Shown: in pieces, positions 34,757-45,362 of the stretch
How the letters are laid out: the number at the start of each line of letters is the position of its first letter
How positions within the stretch are numbered: the stretch's first letter is position 1
From: Adiantum capillus-veneris
Taxonomy: Eukaryota > Streptophyta > Polypodiopsida > Polypodiales > Pteridaceae
Assembly: GCA_014529385.2 (NCBI GenBank)
Contig: CM043948.1
Location: 83,384,260 to 83,448,259, forward strand
Length of the DNA: 64,000 bases
Direction of reading: 5' to 3'
Program-made: the position numbers and the translations under genes
Notes under the pieces: model-generated
The model's input: the letters and a program-made list of their open reading frames with translations, nothing else
Databases searched by the model: none
What the model was told of the DNA's origin: nothing

Positions 34757-35008
34757 TACCCAAGGAAGGGGGGAAGTCTTCATTCACGTCAGCCTATTGA
34801 ATTATTTCCCTCTCAACCTTCCTCCTTGACCTCTCAATCTTCCAATCCTAGGGAATGTATATATAAAGCCTTATGCTCACCAAAACAAGATAAAAAATTA
34901 AAAGAGCAAGAGCCACAACACAAAATCATAAAAACACATCATGCACAATAACACGACCCTTGTAATATTTGCACTCTAACCATCATCTATTTGTGTGTAC
35001 ATATATGG

Positions 35009-35425
35009 CTAGTACGCTAGAGTCATCCACTCCTGCCTTGGGTGAGAGGTACCCTCCTTACTTTTCACAAATGTTTCACATGGTCTTTCCTGTGCTTGCC
35101 TGTGAATGGGATTTGGTAGGTACGCTAGCATGTGAGAGGAATTTCGAGAAGCTAGAATGCCTGATACGTCTCTTGACCACGACTGATCCATACTTAGTAG
35201 AGAGTGTATCTCCCATTGCACAAGCCTATCCTTTGGACAAGATGACTATAGGCGTCTAGTGACCTTCTTAGTAAACATCGGTGCCTCTGATGATGAAAAA
35301 GATTTACATGATTATACGGATGGCACATAAGGTCTCAGGGATGATGACTTTGTTTTTCTCGATGACGAGGATAGAGGTTTAGCCTTAGGGTTTTCCTCCA
35401 ATCTCTACAATATCCTATTCCCTTG
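35009..35425 (+). pseudogene. Extra downstream ORF of element D, unknown product
   Basis: A frame from ATG at 35009 gives about 80 residues (LGERYPPYFSQMFHMVFP, a Cys/Trp/Leu-rich middle, YLVESVSPIAQAYPLDK). After a one-base shift near 35245 it gives RRLVTFLVNIGASDDEKDLH and, past a stop, DDDFVFLDDEDRGLALGFSS and LYNILFP before TGA. The acidic ending is preserved in element H (39008-39196 and 42258-42443). A and B lack the whole ORF. I do not recognise the protein. Its place, after the polyprotein and before the 3' non-coding region, is where some plant Ty3/gypsy elements carry accessory ORFs. Confidence 0.6.
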
Positions 35426-36800
35426 ACTCTCTAGGGGGAGTGCAAATAATTAGGTTAGGGTTCCTTATGTTTTTTAATTGTGTTCAATAAGTGTCGATAC
35501 CTTTTCCCACTGATGTGCCTTCTAGAGGTATTCTTTGTGTTTCCTAGTGTGTACAGGAACGTGCTGTTGTTGTTAGGATTTGGACCTTCATGGAATATTT
35601 CTCTCGTTCACTCTTCAAACCAAGTGTGATCATCAACACAAACAGGTGTTTCTTGTCCATTAGCATTGCCCCTTATCTTTTTTCATCCATGTTTGTCTTG
35701 TTTGATTGTGATTGGTAGCATAATATTCAGCGCATTTGCTTAGTATCAAATACTAAATTCAATGTAATTTTTTGGTCATAAGCACTTGTCTAGGTTTAAA
35801 AATCAAGCAGTCCGACTAAGCTAGTTTGACCAAGTTAGGCGTTAGAGATCTTCTCTTAATACCATGGGGAATGCCTTCCTAATAATCAATGGTTACTTAG
35901 GTTCTTAATCCGATGTAGGCAGCATTGTGTGAAATGTACTAGGGCTTTCTAGTGGGCTTAGTCCCTATTGAACTTTAGCTTAAGTATTATAAAGGGAGTT
36001 TACTAGTGTGATGAGCCTGGGGAGGGTAACAGTGTTATATGGCCCCCAAAAGTTACAAACTTAAAATGCTGAAAATGAACAAACAAAAAATCAAAGTGCC
36101 ACAATGTAAAATCTTAAGCTGGAAGAGAAACCTCGGCTTGATTTGGTACTCCACTCACATGTATTGCCTATAGTACTAGAGCCCTAGAGGTTCCCAGTGT
36201 GGGCGCTTTTCCTTGAAAAGCAAAACACCCAAGGCATACAAAATAAGCACACACATCAAAATTGAATCACTATGAAAAGACTTTGGGGGGTCAAAGAAAA
36301 GGTAATCAGTCAGGCGATGATTTCATGAGAAATTCTTTTTATCCTAGCTTAACTACAAGGTCTTCTAGGTATAGCCTCTAGTCAGCCCTTGGACATGAAA
36401 TATTTGGCTCTCGTGATTAAACAACTAAATTGACTAGAGAAAATTGAGAAGCTTACCCATGGTATTAATAGTCGATCTTTAGTGCCTTTCGACCGTTAAA
36501 TTAGCGACCCCATACTTGTTTAATTTTTTATCTTTACAACTGTTTATGCATTTGATTATATTACAACTTAATGTTTATTGCTGACAAATGGTTTAAATTT
36601 TTGTTACCAATCAAATTGTCTGCCTACAACTGCATATGCTTTTTAATTGTATATGAGAATGCAATTACTGTGCCAATGTTGTTTGATTTTGCAGTGACTG
36701 AAGAAGGCTAAGGACATTCATCTCAATGCTCTTCCACCTCGACGAACGAGCTTCAACTCAATAGATTTCGAGGATGGAATCTACATCAGGAAGGGGGGCA

Positions 36801-37109
36801 TGTTAACCCTCACGCACATTCCTATCACCTAAGATGGAGGCCGTATTATTTATTTGGTAGAGTCAGGTACCAGGCTTGTCGGTCCAATAGGAAAAGGGTA
36901 AGAGTGATCGCCGATGAGAGGCGCACTCTAACTGGAACATTCAAGGGATTAGTTGGCTAAGCATGGGCGCTCAAGTGTGAATGGGGCAAGCTCATATAAA
37001 AGTCAACTAAACCTAAAATTCACTCATTCTCTCATTTGTGCAATTGAAGAGTTCTCTTGCTCTACCTCCATCTTCTTCTTCTTCATCTCCTTGTGTGTGT
37101 GTGTGTGTG

Positions 37110-37143
<34 letters not shown>

Positions 37144-37339
37144 GCGACGACGGCACGACGGCTCCTTCTTCTTCGCGGCGAGGAATCCTCCACGACAACT
37201 AGCGTAGAGCGGTGAGTGACACACCATCGTCATCTTTGAGCTTACTAGTTTAAGCTAGTTGCGTGCTTGGAGCCATTTGTGGCTCGCACACAGTGTATTG
37301 GCAAGTTCCTTGTCTCAACACGTGCGACAGACGTGCACA
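36801..37339 (+). repeat. 3' LTR of element D
   Basis: From TGTTAACCC to ...GACGTGCACA, 539 bp, with the family TATA-like box, a short (GT)n and a (GA)n tract (37091-37140). The purine tract GGAAGGGGGGCA precedes it. Confidence 0.9.
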
Positions 37340-38893
37340 CGGTCTCAACAGGGGATCCAAACAAGGGAAAATAGGGATCGAGATGGTGATGGTTTGCTAA
37401 AGAGCAAAGTGCATCAATGGAGTTTAAAAAGGCCTTTGAGTTCAATTCCATTAAGACTTCCATAGGGTAAAGTTCTAACTTTTTAGTATACAGGTCCTAG
37501 GCCATGGGAACCATTCCTAGTAACTAAAGTGCTAACTTGTAAAGTCAACAAAGTCCTCCTTTAAGAAGACAAGAGAGAGGGCGAGTTGGGATGAGACAGA
37601 GCACTCACACACACACACACACACATACACACACACACACACACACAAGCTTACTTTTACACCTAAAAGCAAATAGGAACATGTTAGGCATGCTGAAAAA
37701 CCCTTAATTTTGCATGAATCCTATTGGATGGACAAAGTGCTGGACCAATGAGGATTAAGCTAGTGTAAATTAAGTTTCTTATTTTAGAAATGCTTGATAA
37801 AATAACCAATGAAAATTAAACACCCTAAAAGAATATTTTGGACGGTCAAAAGGTCCAATGAGAAATAAGCAGCGCACAAAATTTGCTTAATTCCTGCTGA
37901 CCAGAAGACTTAAAGGTCCAATAAGAATTTAGATAATTAAATTAATTATCTAAGCTTTTACAAAAGGGGAAAAGGGTGGACACTTGTCACAAGGCTCTTT
38001 ACTTCGCATCTCAAATTCTGTTGGCTAAGCTTTTCAAGGGCCAATAGGGAGCCAGCATGAGTAGTAAGCTTTCTCAAATGCTATTGGCTACGCTTTTCAA
38101 GGGCCAATAGGAAGCCAGCCTGAGTGAAAACCAATAGGGGTCACCCAAGAAGAGAGAGAATACTAATTTTGCAAGGCATTATGGCACACACACTCACACA
38201 ATCTCATGCGTGAAGTAAAGAAGACTATCTCCTTCTCAAGCTTTAATGGAAAGCTCATCATCTAGTCCAAGCTTGTGAGAAGGGAGGCCCACACCAACAA
38301 CTCTTGGCTTTGTGATGCAAATCCAACCAAGAGCCAAGCTCCAATGCATGCTCATCTCCTCTACCATACTAATTACTAAGCTATGCTAAGGTATTAAGAG
38401 TGATTATGTGAGGAGAAATACCTATTTCTCATAAGAATACTCCTTCTTCCTCTAGATCTACTCTCATACCCCGCTAGCTCTCACCATCTTTGAAGGTGTG
38501 TGAGGTCTTGGGTTTGAGACCGTGAGGGAATTGATGTTGTGTTTTCAAGTGTAAGCTTGGTGCTTGAAGCTTCCATCTTCATTACACCAGTAGGTTATTG
38601 AAGGAACACAAAGTATTGTATTGTAAAATGTCTCCCTTGATGGGGAAAACCTATAATACAAAGCCTCATGGAGGGGGGACCGGCTCCATGTACATCCGCT
38701 CCTCAACGGTTGTCAATAGCTTAATTCTCTCTCTCTCTTTTTGAAGTATTGTTCATGCGTAATTCTAATGAGGTGTTATGCTTTTGTTGCTCTCTCTCCA
38801 ACCAAGCGCTCTTGCTATGCTCATTAGGAATCTATTCACTATGTCTATGTTAATTTCCACTACACATAAGTTGCTACCCCATTAAATGTTACA
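37340..38893 (+). repeat. 3' LTR of element F, truncated at its 5' end by D
   Basis: Starts in the middle of the LTR, equal to about 30079 in the 5' LTR, and runs to the true LTR end TTACA. It keeps the (CA)n tract at 37603-37648 and the duplicated CTATTGG/CCAATAG block near 38010-38115. It is followed by the TSD CACTA. Confidence 0.82.
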
Positions 38894-40590
38894 CACTAGG
38901 AAATACCTGTAGGAGGCACATCAGTGGGAAGAGGCACCAACCCTTATTGAAAAAAATCAAAACAACATAAAGAGCCCTAACCTATCTATTGGCACCCCCC
39001 TATAGGGTCAAGGGAACAGGAAATTGTATAGATGGACTGGCAACCCTAAGTCTAAACCTCTATCCTTATCATCATCAAGATAAATAAAGTCATCCTCAGT
39101 GAGACCATGTGTCCCATATTTGAAATCATGTAAACCAACTCTCAACCACTTGTTCCAAGTTTTAATGGTACTCTCCCATGATATTACTTGCAACATTGGT
39201 TTAGGTGGTGAACTTACAAGGGGAGGTGCTAATTCTTTTTTTGTTTTTGGATATTTATAGTCGTAGGTGGAGGTTTTCTAGGAGTTTGTATTTATGTGGA
39301 TGAACTACATGAAGCTTCATTGAATCTTCTTGAGCTAAGTGATACAAATCATTCTCGCTTTGATACCCAAACTACCTCTGGAACTATCGTTTAGTATTCT
39401 GTGATCTTTCCCTTCCCATGGTCTTTAATAATTGGTTCCATACTTATAGGATCCGACTCACATGGGTCTATAGGTGACAAGGGAGAACACAATTTACGTT
39501 TAGGCACCCGGATTTGATCATTTCCATCATAGTAGCCTTGGGCTTATGATAGTCGTTTAGGAATCCAACGTAACATTTTCTTACATTTCATGGGGCGAGT
39601 GGGGCATCTCTTACGAGGCTTTTGTTTTGAACCAAATTGAGCATCGGAAGTGGTCGTTAATGAAGCTTTAGAAACCCACTTGTATGTTCCCCTTGTCAAA
39701 ACACGTTGATTAATGGGTGCCACATTCTCTGTTTTAAGCATGGAAGTTGAAGTTTTAGAGGTTTGTGCTACATGTACGAAATCTTTAACCTCTTGGATCT
39801 GCAATGTTTTGTTCTGTGATTCCTCGAGATGTGATAACTGCAGGGAGTGCTGCTTGAGGGGTAGGGTTGAGAGTTGGTTTCTGTGTCCTGATACTCCCGA
39901 TTTCCCAATCAATACTACATTTAGTTGCCGACATCCACGTGTACCCTACGTTTATGTTACCCTCCATAGTGCCAACATACATGAACAAAAAGTTTCGAAC
40001 CACAGTCCCATTGTCATAAATGATAGGAGTGTATAGGATTCCAAAAACAATGGTCTTCTTCTTATTGAAACCCTTGACTTGGATGGTGCTTGTGGATAAG
40101 GGTGGTTTTTCTAGCTGACAACGCACTCCATAGGATAACATATTATGTTGAGATCTATGTCCAATAATGTATTATATAGTACTTTTCCATAGGAGCTATT
40201 CAATTAATTGGGTATTGTAGAGGTGGTTTAAAGTCTGTAGAATCGTGATATGCTTCGCCTTGGAATGAATGTGTAACACCTAGATTGGCTTCTCCTTTGG
40301 CATCTAATACATTGTTGTCACTCTTGAGCTTCAATCCTGGCTTGCATCTATTTTAGCTCAGCTTGTTCTTTTGGTGCTTTCTTTTGATGGACGGCACGTA
40401 ATTCCTCTTTGCTTAGGGGATCGTAGTATCTTTTGAATTTACTCCCATTGAGGAATCCAATGGTTTCAACTCCTTTTAGAGTCTCATATGAAGGGTACCT
40501 TGTGGGGTTATTTCACATACTCTATATGGCCCTTTGCCAGTGTATTTTAAATTTTTCTTCTTGTTCGCACTTCGTACATAAGATCTTTAA
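38894..40590 (-). pseudogene. Element H protease-like segment and tail, first tandem copy
   Basis: Minus-strand order: end of the integrase (NGSKFKRYYDPL region, 40430-40590), a charged linker, the protease-like block (about 39900-40150, with the DIDL remnant of the active-site loop and CSIDWE), the tail domain (TYKWVSKASL, near 39660) and the acidic ending (DDFIYLDDDKDRGLDLGLP and LYNFLFP, 39008-39110). Many stops and shifts. It duplicates 42144-43840. Confidence 0.75.
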
Positions 40591-40819
40591 GGATCTAGAT
40601 GGGGATGGTTTTCTAAAGAGCAACGTGCATCAATGGAGTTTAAAAAGACCTTTGGGTTCAGCTCCGTTAAGACTTCCATAGGGTAAAGTTCCAACTTTTT
40701 AGTATACAGGTCCTAGGCCATGGGAACCATTCCTAGTGACTAAAGTGCTAACTTGTAAAGTCAACAAATTACTCCAGCAAGAAGACAAGAGAGAGGGTGA
40801 GTTGGGATGAGATAGAGCA

Positions 40820-40874
<55 letters not shown>

Positions 40875-42143
40875 GCGCACACATACAAGCTTACCTTTAC
40901 ACCTAAAAGCAAAATAGGACACACGTCACGCATGCAAAAAACCCCCCAATTTTGTTTGAATTCTATAAGATGGACAAAGAGGTGGACGAATGAGGATTAA
41001 GCTAGTGTAAATTAAACTTCTTATTTTAGAAATGCTTGATAAAAGAACCAATGAGAATTAAACACCCTAAAAGAATATTGGACAGTCAAAAGGTCCAATG
41101 AGAAATAAGCAGCCCACAAATGTGCTTAATTCCTATTGACCAGAAGACTAAAATGTCCAATAAGAATTTAGATAATTAATTTAATTATCTAAGCTTTTAC
41201 AAAAGGGGAAAAGGGTGGACACTTGTCACAAGGCTCTTGACTTGGCATCTCAAATGCTATTGGCTAAGCTTTTCAAGGGCCAATAGGGAGCCAACATGGG
41301 TAAAAAGCTTTCTCAAATGCTATTGGCTAAGCTTTTCAAGGGCCAATAGGAAGCCAGCCTGAGTAAAAAGCAATAGGGATCGCCCAAGAAGAGAGAGAAG
41401 ACCGATTTTGCAAGGCATTATGGCACACACACTCACACAATCTCATGCGTGAAGTAAAGAAGACTATCTCCTTCTCAAGCTTTAATGGAAAGCTCATCAT
41501 CTAGTCCAAGCTTGTGAGAAGGGAGGTCTACACCAACAACTCTTGGCTTTGTGATGCAAATCCAACCAAGAGCCAAGCTCCAATGCATGCTCATCTCCTC
41601 TACCATACTAATTACTAAGCTATGCTAAGGTATTAAGAGTGATTATGTGAGGAGAAATACTTCTTTCTCATAAGAATACTCCTTCTTCCTCTAGATCTAC
41701 TCTCATACCCCGCTAGCTCTCACCATCTTTGAAGGTGTGTGAGGTCTTGGGTCTGAGACCGTGAGGGAATTGATGTTGTGTTTTCAAGTGTAAGCTTGGT
41801 GCTTGAAGCTTCCATCTTCATTGCACTAGTAGGTTATTGAAGGAGCACAAAGTATTGTATTGTAAAATGTCTCCCTTGATGGGGAAAACCTATAATACAA
41901 AGCCTTATGGAGGGGGGACCGGCTCCATGTACATCCGCTCCTCAACGGTTGTCGATAGTTTAATTTCTCTCTCTTTTGGAAGTATTGTTCATGCCTAATT
42001 CTAACGAGGTGTTATGCTTTTGTTGCTCTCTCTCCAACCAAGCACTCTTGCTATGCTCATTAGGAATCTATTCTTAATAAAATGCTCACTATGTCTATGT
42101 TAATTTCCACTACACATAAGTTACTACCCCATTAAATGTTACA
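40591..42143 (+). repeat. Second copy of F 3' LTR, within the tandem duplication
   Basis: Matches 37375-38893 with a longer (CA)n tract (40822-40866) and the same end, TTACA, followed by a duplicated CACTA. It has no TSD on its left because it arose by segmental duplication, not insertion. Confidence 0.85.
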
Positions 42144-43560
42144 CACTAGGAAATACCTCTAGGAGGCACATCAGTGGGAAGAGGCACCAACCCTTATTGA
42201 AAAAAATCAAAACAACATGAAGAGCCCTAACCTATCTATTGGCACCCCCGTATAGGGTCAAGGAAACAGGAAATTGTATAGATGGATTGGCAACCCTAAG
42301 TCTAAATCTCTATCCTTATCATCATCAAGATAAATAAAATCATCCTCAGTGAGACCATGTGTCCTATCCGTGAAATCATGTAAACCAACTCTCAACCACT
42401 TGTTCCAAGTTGTAATGGTACTCTCCCATGATCTTACTTGCAACGTTGCTTTAGGTGGTGAACTTACAAGGGGAGGTGCTATTTTTTTATTTTTTTTGTG
42501 TGGATATTTACAGTCGTACGTGGAGGTTGTATAGGAGTTTGTATTTATGTGGATGAACTACATGAAGCTTCATTTGACTTCCCTATTCCTGAGCTAAGTG
42601 ATACAAATTGTCCTCGCTTTGATACCCAAACTAGCTCTGGAACTAGTGTTTAGTATTCCACGATCTTTCCCTTCCCATGGTCTTTAATTGGCTCCATAGT
42701 TATAGGATCCGACTCACATGGGTCTATAGGTGACAAGGAAGAACACAATTTACGTTTAGGCACCCGGATTTGATCATTTCCATCATAGTAGCCTTGGACT
42801 TCTAATAGTCGTTTAAGAATGCAACGTAACATTTCTTGGGGCGAGTGGGGCATCTCTTACAAGGCTTTTGTTTTGAACCAAATTGAGCATTGGAAGTGGT
42901 CGTTAACGAAGCTTTAGAAACCCATTTGTATGTTCCCCTTGTCAAAACACATTGATTAATGGGTGCAACATTCTCTGTTTTAAGCACGGAAGATGACGTT
43001 TTAGAGGTTTGTGCTACATGTACGGATGCTTTAACCTCTTGGATCTGCAATGTTTTGTTATGTGATTCCTCGAGACGTGATAACTCGGGGACTGTTGCTT
43101 GAGGGGTAGGATTGAGAGTTGGTTTCTGTATCGTGATACTCCCGGTTTCCCAATCTATACTACATTTAGTTGCAGACATCCACGTGCACCCTAGGTTTAT
43201 GTTACCCTCCATAGTGCCAACATACATGACCAAAAAGATTTAAACCATAGTCCCATTGTCATAAATGATAGGAGTGTGTAGAATTCCAAAAACAATGGTC
43301 TTCTTATTGAAACTCTTGACTTGGATGGTGCTTGTGGATAAGGGTGGTTTTTCTAGCTGACAACACACTCCATAGGATAACATATCATGTTGAGCTCTCG
43401 TATCCAATAATGTATTTTATAGTACTTTACCATAGGAGCTATTCAACTCAATTGGGTATCATAGAGGTGGTTCAAAGTCTATAGAATCGTCATCTGCTTC
43501 GACTTGGAATGAATGTGTAACACCTAGATTGGATTCTCCTTTGGCATCTAATACATTGTT
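42144..43560 (-). pseudogene. Element H protease-like segment, tail and acidic ending, second tandem copy
   Basis: On the minus strand a linker follows the integrase (QKKAPKEQAELKKMQARIEA), then DSIDFEPPL. A retropepsin-like block comes next: NTLLDTRAQHDMLS (active-site Asp, with Gly of the triad changed to Arg), VFGIL, a hydrophobic strand and NINLGCTWM...CSIDWE in the position of the ILG motif. Then comes the same tail as in A, B and D (TYKWVSKASL, QGYYDGNDQIRVPKRKL), shortened at SWESTI, and the acidic ending DDFIYLDDDKD...LYNFLFP (42258-42360). The protease identity is moderate; the tail is secure. Confidence 0.65.
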
Positions 43561-43655
43561 GTCACTCTTGAGCTTCAATCCTGGCTTGCATCTTTTTTAA
43601 CTCAGCTTGTTCTTTTGGTGCTTTCTTCTGATGGATGGCGTGCACGTAATTCTTC

Positions 43656-44650
43656 TTAGCTTAGGGGATCGTAGTATCTTTTGAATTTACTCCCATTGAG
43701 GAATCCAATGGTTTCAACTCCTTCTAAAGTCTCCACATGAATGGTACCTTGTGGGGTAATTTCACATACTCTATATGGCCCTTTGCCAGTGTATTTTAAA
43801 TTTTTTCTTCTTGTTACACACTTCGTACATAAGATCTTTATCACCGACTTTGATGTCCTTGTTCTTTAAATGGAGATCAAACCACTTCTTTCTCCTATCT
43901 TTCTCCACAAGGGCATTCTGCACAGCCAATTGCCTCTCTTCCTCTAGCCTTTCAAGGATATATAAACGCTCAACTAATGGATTACCATCCTAACGTTTTT
44001 TAAGAAGCTACTTGAAGACTAGGAATGACAAACTTCCATAGCATTACTGCTTCTTGACCATACACCATTTTAAATGGCGTGCAATCAATGGCCGCTTTAT
44101 AAGCATTACGATAAGCCCATAGAGCTGATGTAAGCTTCAAATCCCAGTCTGTATGATGAGCCTCTACCATCTTTGTTAAGATAGAAATTAGAGTCTTGTT
44201 GGTACTCTCAGATTGGCCATTTGCTTGTGGATAATAAGGTGTAGATTTAATTTTATGGTGGGATATCATGAATTCTAAGGTGAGTTCTTTTATCATTTCA
44301 TATATAAAATGGGTACCATTGTCACTCACAATCTCAAAGGGACATCCAAATTGTGTAATAATGTTTTCAAAGAGTAAATTAGCTATTGTCTTTCCATCGG
44401 CCTTGTATATAGCTTTATCTTCAGCCCATTTTCAGTCGCCACAATGATATATCGGGATTGAGTATTACGAATTTCCAGACTAATTGGCCCTATAAAATTT
44501 AAGCCCCACTTTTCTAATGGTTGGGTCACCTTAATAGGATGTAGAGGCATCTTATCTTTTCTGTGTGGTTTTGCATAACATTGGCATTCATCACATCCTT
44601 TTGTAAAGAGTGATGCATCCTTAAATAAAGTGGGCCACCAATAGCAAGGA
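43656..44650 (-). pseudogene. Element H integrase
   Basis: Minus strand: CYWWPTLFKDASLF and CDECQ (second half of the zinc finger), the core with GLNFIGPI (the first catalytic Asp appears as Asn), then after a frameshift near 44380 SDNGTHF (second Asp) and YPQANGQSESTN (catalytic Glu), WAYRNAYKAAIDCTPFKMVY, and the GPYRVCEITPQGTIHV module ending NGSKFKRYYDPL. It has no chromodomain, so it belongs to the non-chromovirus side of Ty3/gypsy. The N-terminal half of the finger is missing because gag sequence is fused directly to it. Confidence 0.88.
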
Positions 44651-44960
44651 ATGTTAATTCCCTTGTTTTGCCTCTCCAATTAGACAACCCCATGGATGAC
44701 ATCACAGACCATCCGTTTTCGCTCCTCTATACTTGTGGCACTAGACGTGGATTGTATAGCCTCTAAACAACCCACATGGTATGTGTAGCCTGTGTACAAG
44801 TCAGTCAAAGTCTTGATTTGCAGGTCATACTGCCAATTGTCAGTGAGAAATATCTCCCTCTAAGCTTGGAGTGTTGGAGGTTCCCCTTGAAATGGAGGCA
44901 TTCTGGTTTCCAATGGTCTGACCCTCAGTGATTGCTAATATGGGAGCACTTGGTTGCTTG
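44651..44960 (-). pseudogene. gag: Element H gag fragment fused to integrase
   Basis: Minus strand matches the A-family gag segment DNWQYDLQIKTLTDLYTGYT and VCDVIHGVV, then ERQNKGINIP. At that point the A family continues with gag, but H goes straight to the integrase zinc finger. The gag capsid domain, knuckles and RT are therefore absent. Confidence 0.8.
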
Positions 44961-45324
44961 TTTGGAATATTTTTGTAATGGGTTCTTTGCTTTCATGGTT
45001 TGGTGTTGCTCTATTATACGTTGTCGTGCTATGGCATGTACATAGTGGGAACAAATGCTAGGAGATTATTTTGTGACATTTTAGATAAATAGGTATATTT
45101 TTCATAATGTACATATATATATTTAAGAATAATGATAAGATTTCTATCTCATCTTATTATTTATCTCAAAAGTAATATATTCTTACTTTACTGTTACTAA
45201 AGTATTATGGGAAAAAGCATTAATAGATGCGCCTCTTTAACTTGGGAAAAAAAACATTGGTTCTTTCTTTCTACTATCCCATTATCACATCACACTCTAT
45301 CTAGATCCTATAGCTAGTGCAATT

Positions 45325-45362
<38 letters not shown>

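Larger units (their letters stand above)
34001..37339 (+). mobile_element. Element D: A-family element, 5' part missing
   Basis: Begins within the post-protease region (GTTWVTPDGDEMPV) and keeps the tail domain, an extra downstream ORF not present in A or B, the 3' non-coding region, purine tract and 3' LTR (36801-37339). It ends inside F LTR sequence. The TSD cannot be checked because the left end is lost. Confidence 0.85.
29965..38893 (+). mobile_element. Element F: C-related LTR element, body replaced by E and D
   Basis: Bounded by TGTCATAATA on the left and ...AATGTTACA on the right, with TSD CACTA at 29960-29964 and 38894-38898. The LTRs resemble those of element C in both ends and in the shared block ACCGGCTCCA, so F is a relative of C. 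None of its own coding region remains. Between the truncated 5' LTR (29965-31150) and the truncated 3' LTR (37340-38893) lie an inverted A-family fragment, copia E and A-family element D. Confidence 0.75.
37375..43840. repeat. Tandem segmental duplication of about 3.2 kb, two units
   Basis: Unit 1 is 37375-40590 and unit 2 is 40591-43840. Each contains most of an F LTR followed by the CACTA TSD and about 1.7 kb of element H (tail, protease-like segment, end of integrase). The join is 'agatcttta' (H integrase region) against 'aggatctagatgg' (F LTR). Unit 2 continues rightward into the rest of H; unit 1 does not. The units differ by scattered substitutions and small indels, so the duplication is not an assembly copy of identical reads. 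Confidence 0.88.
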
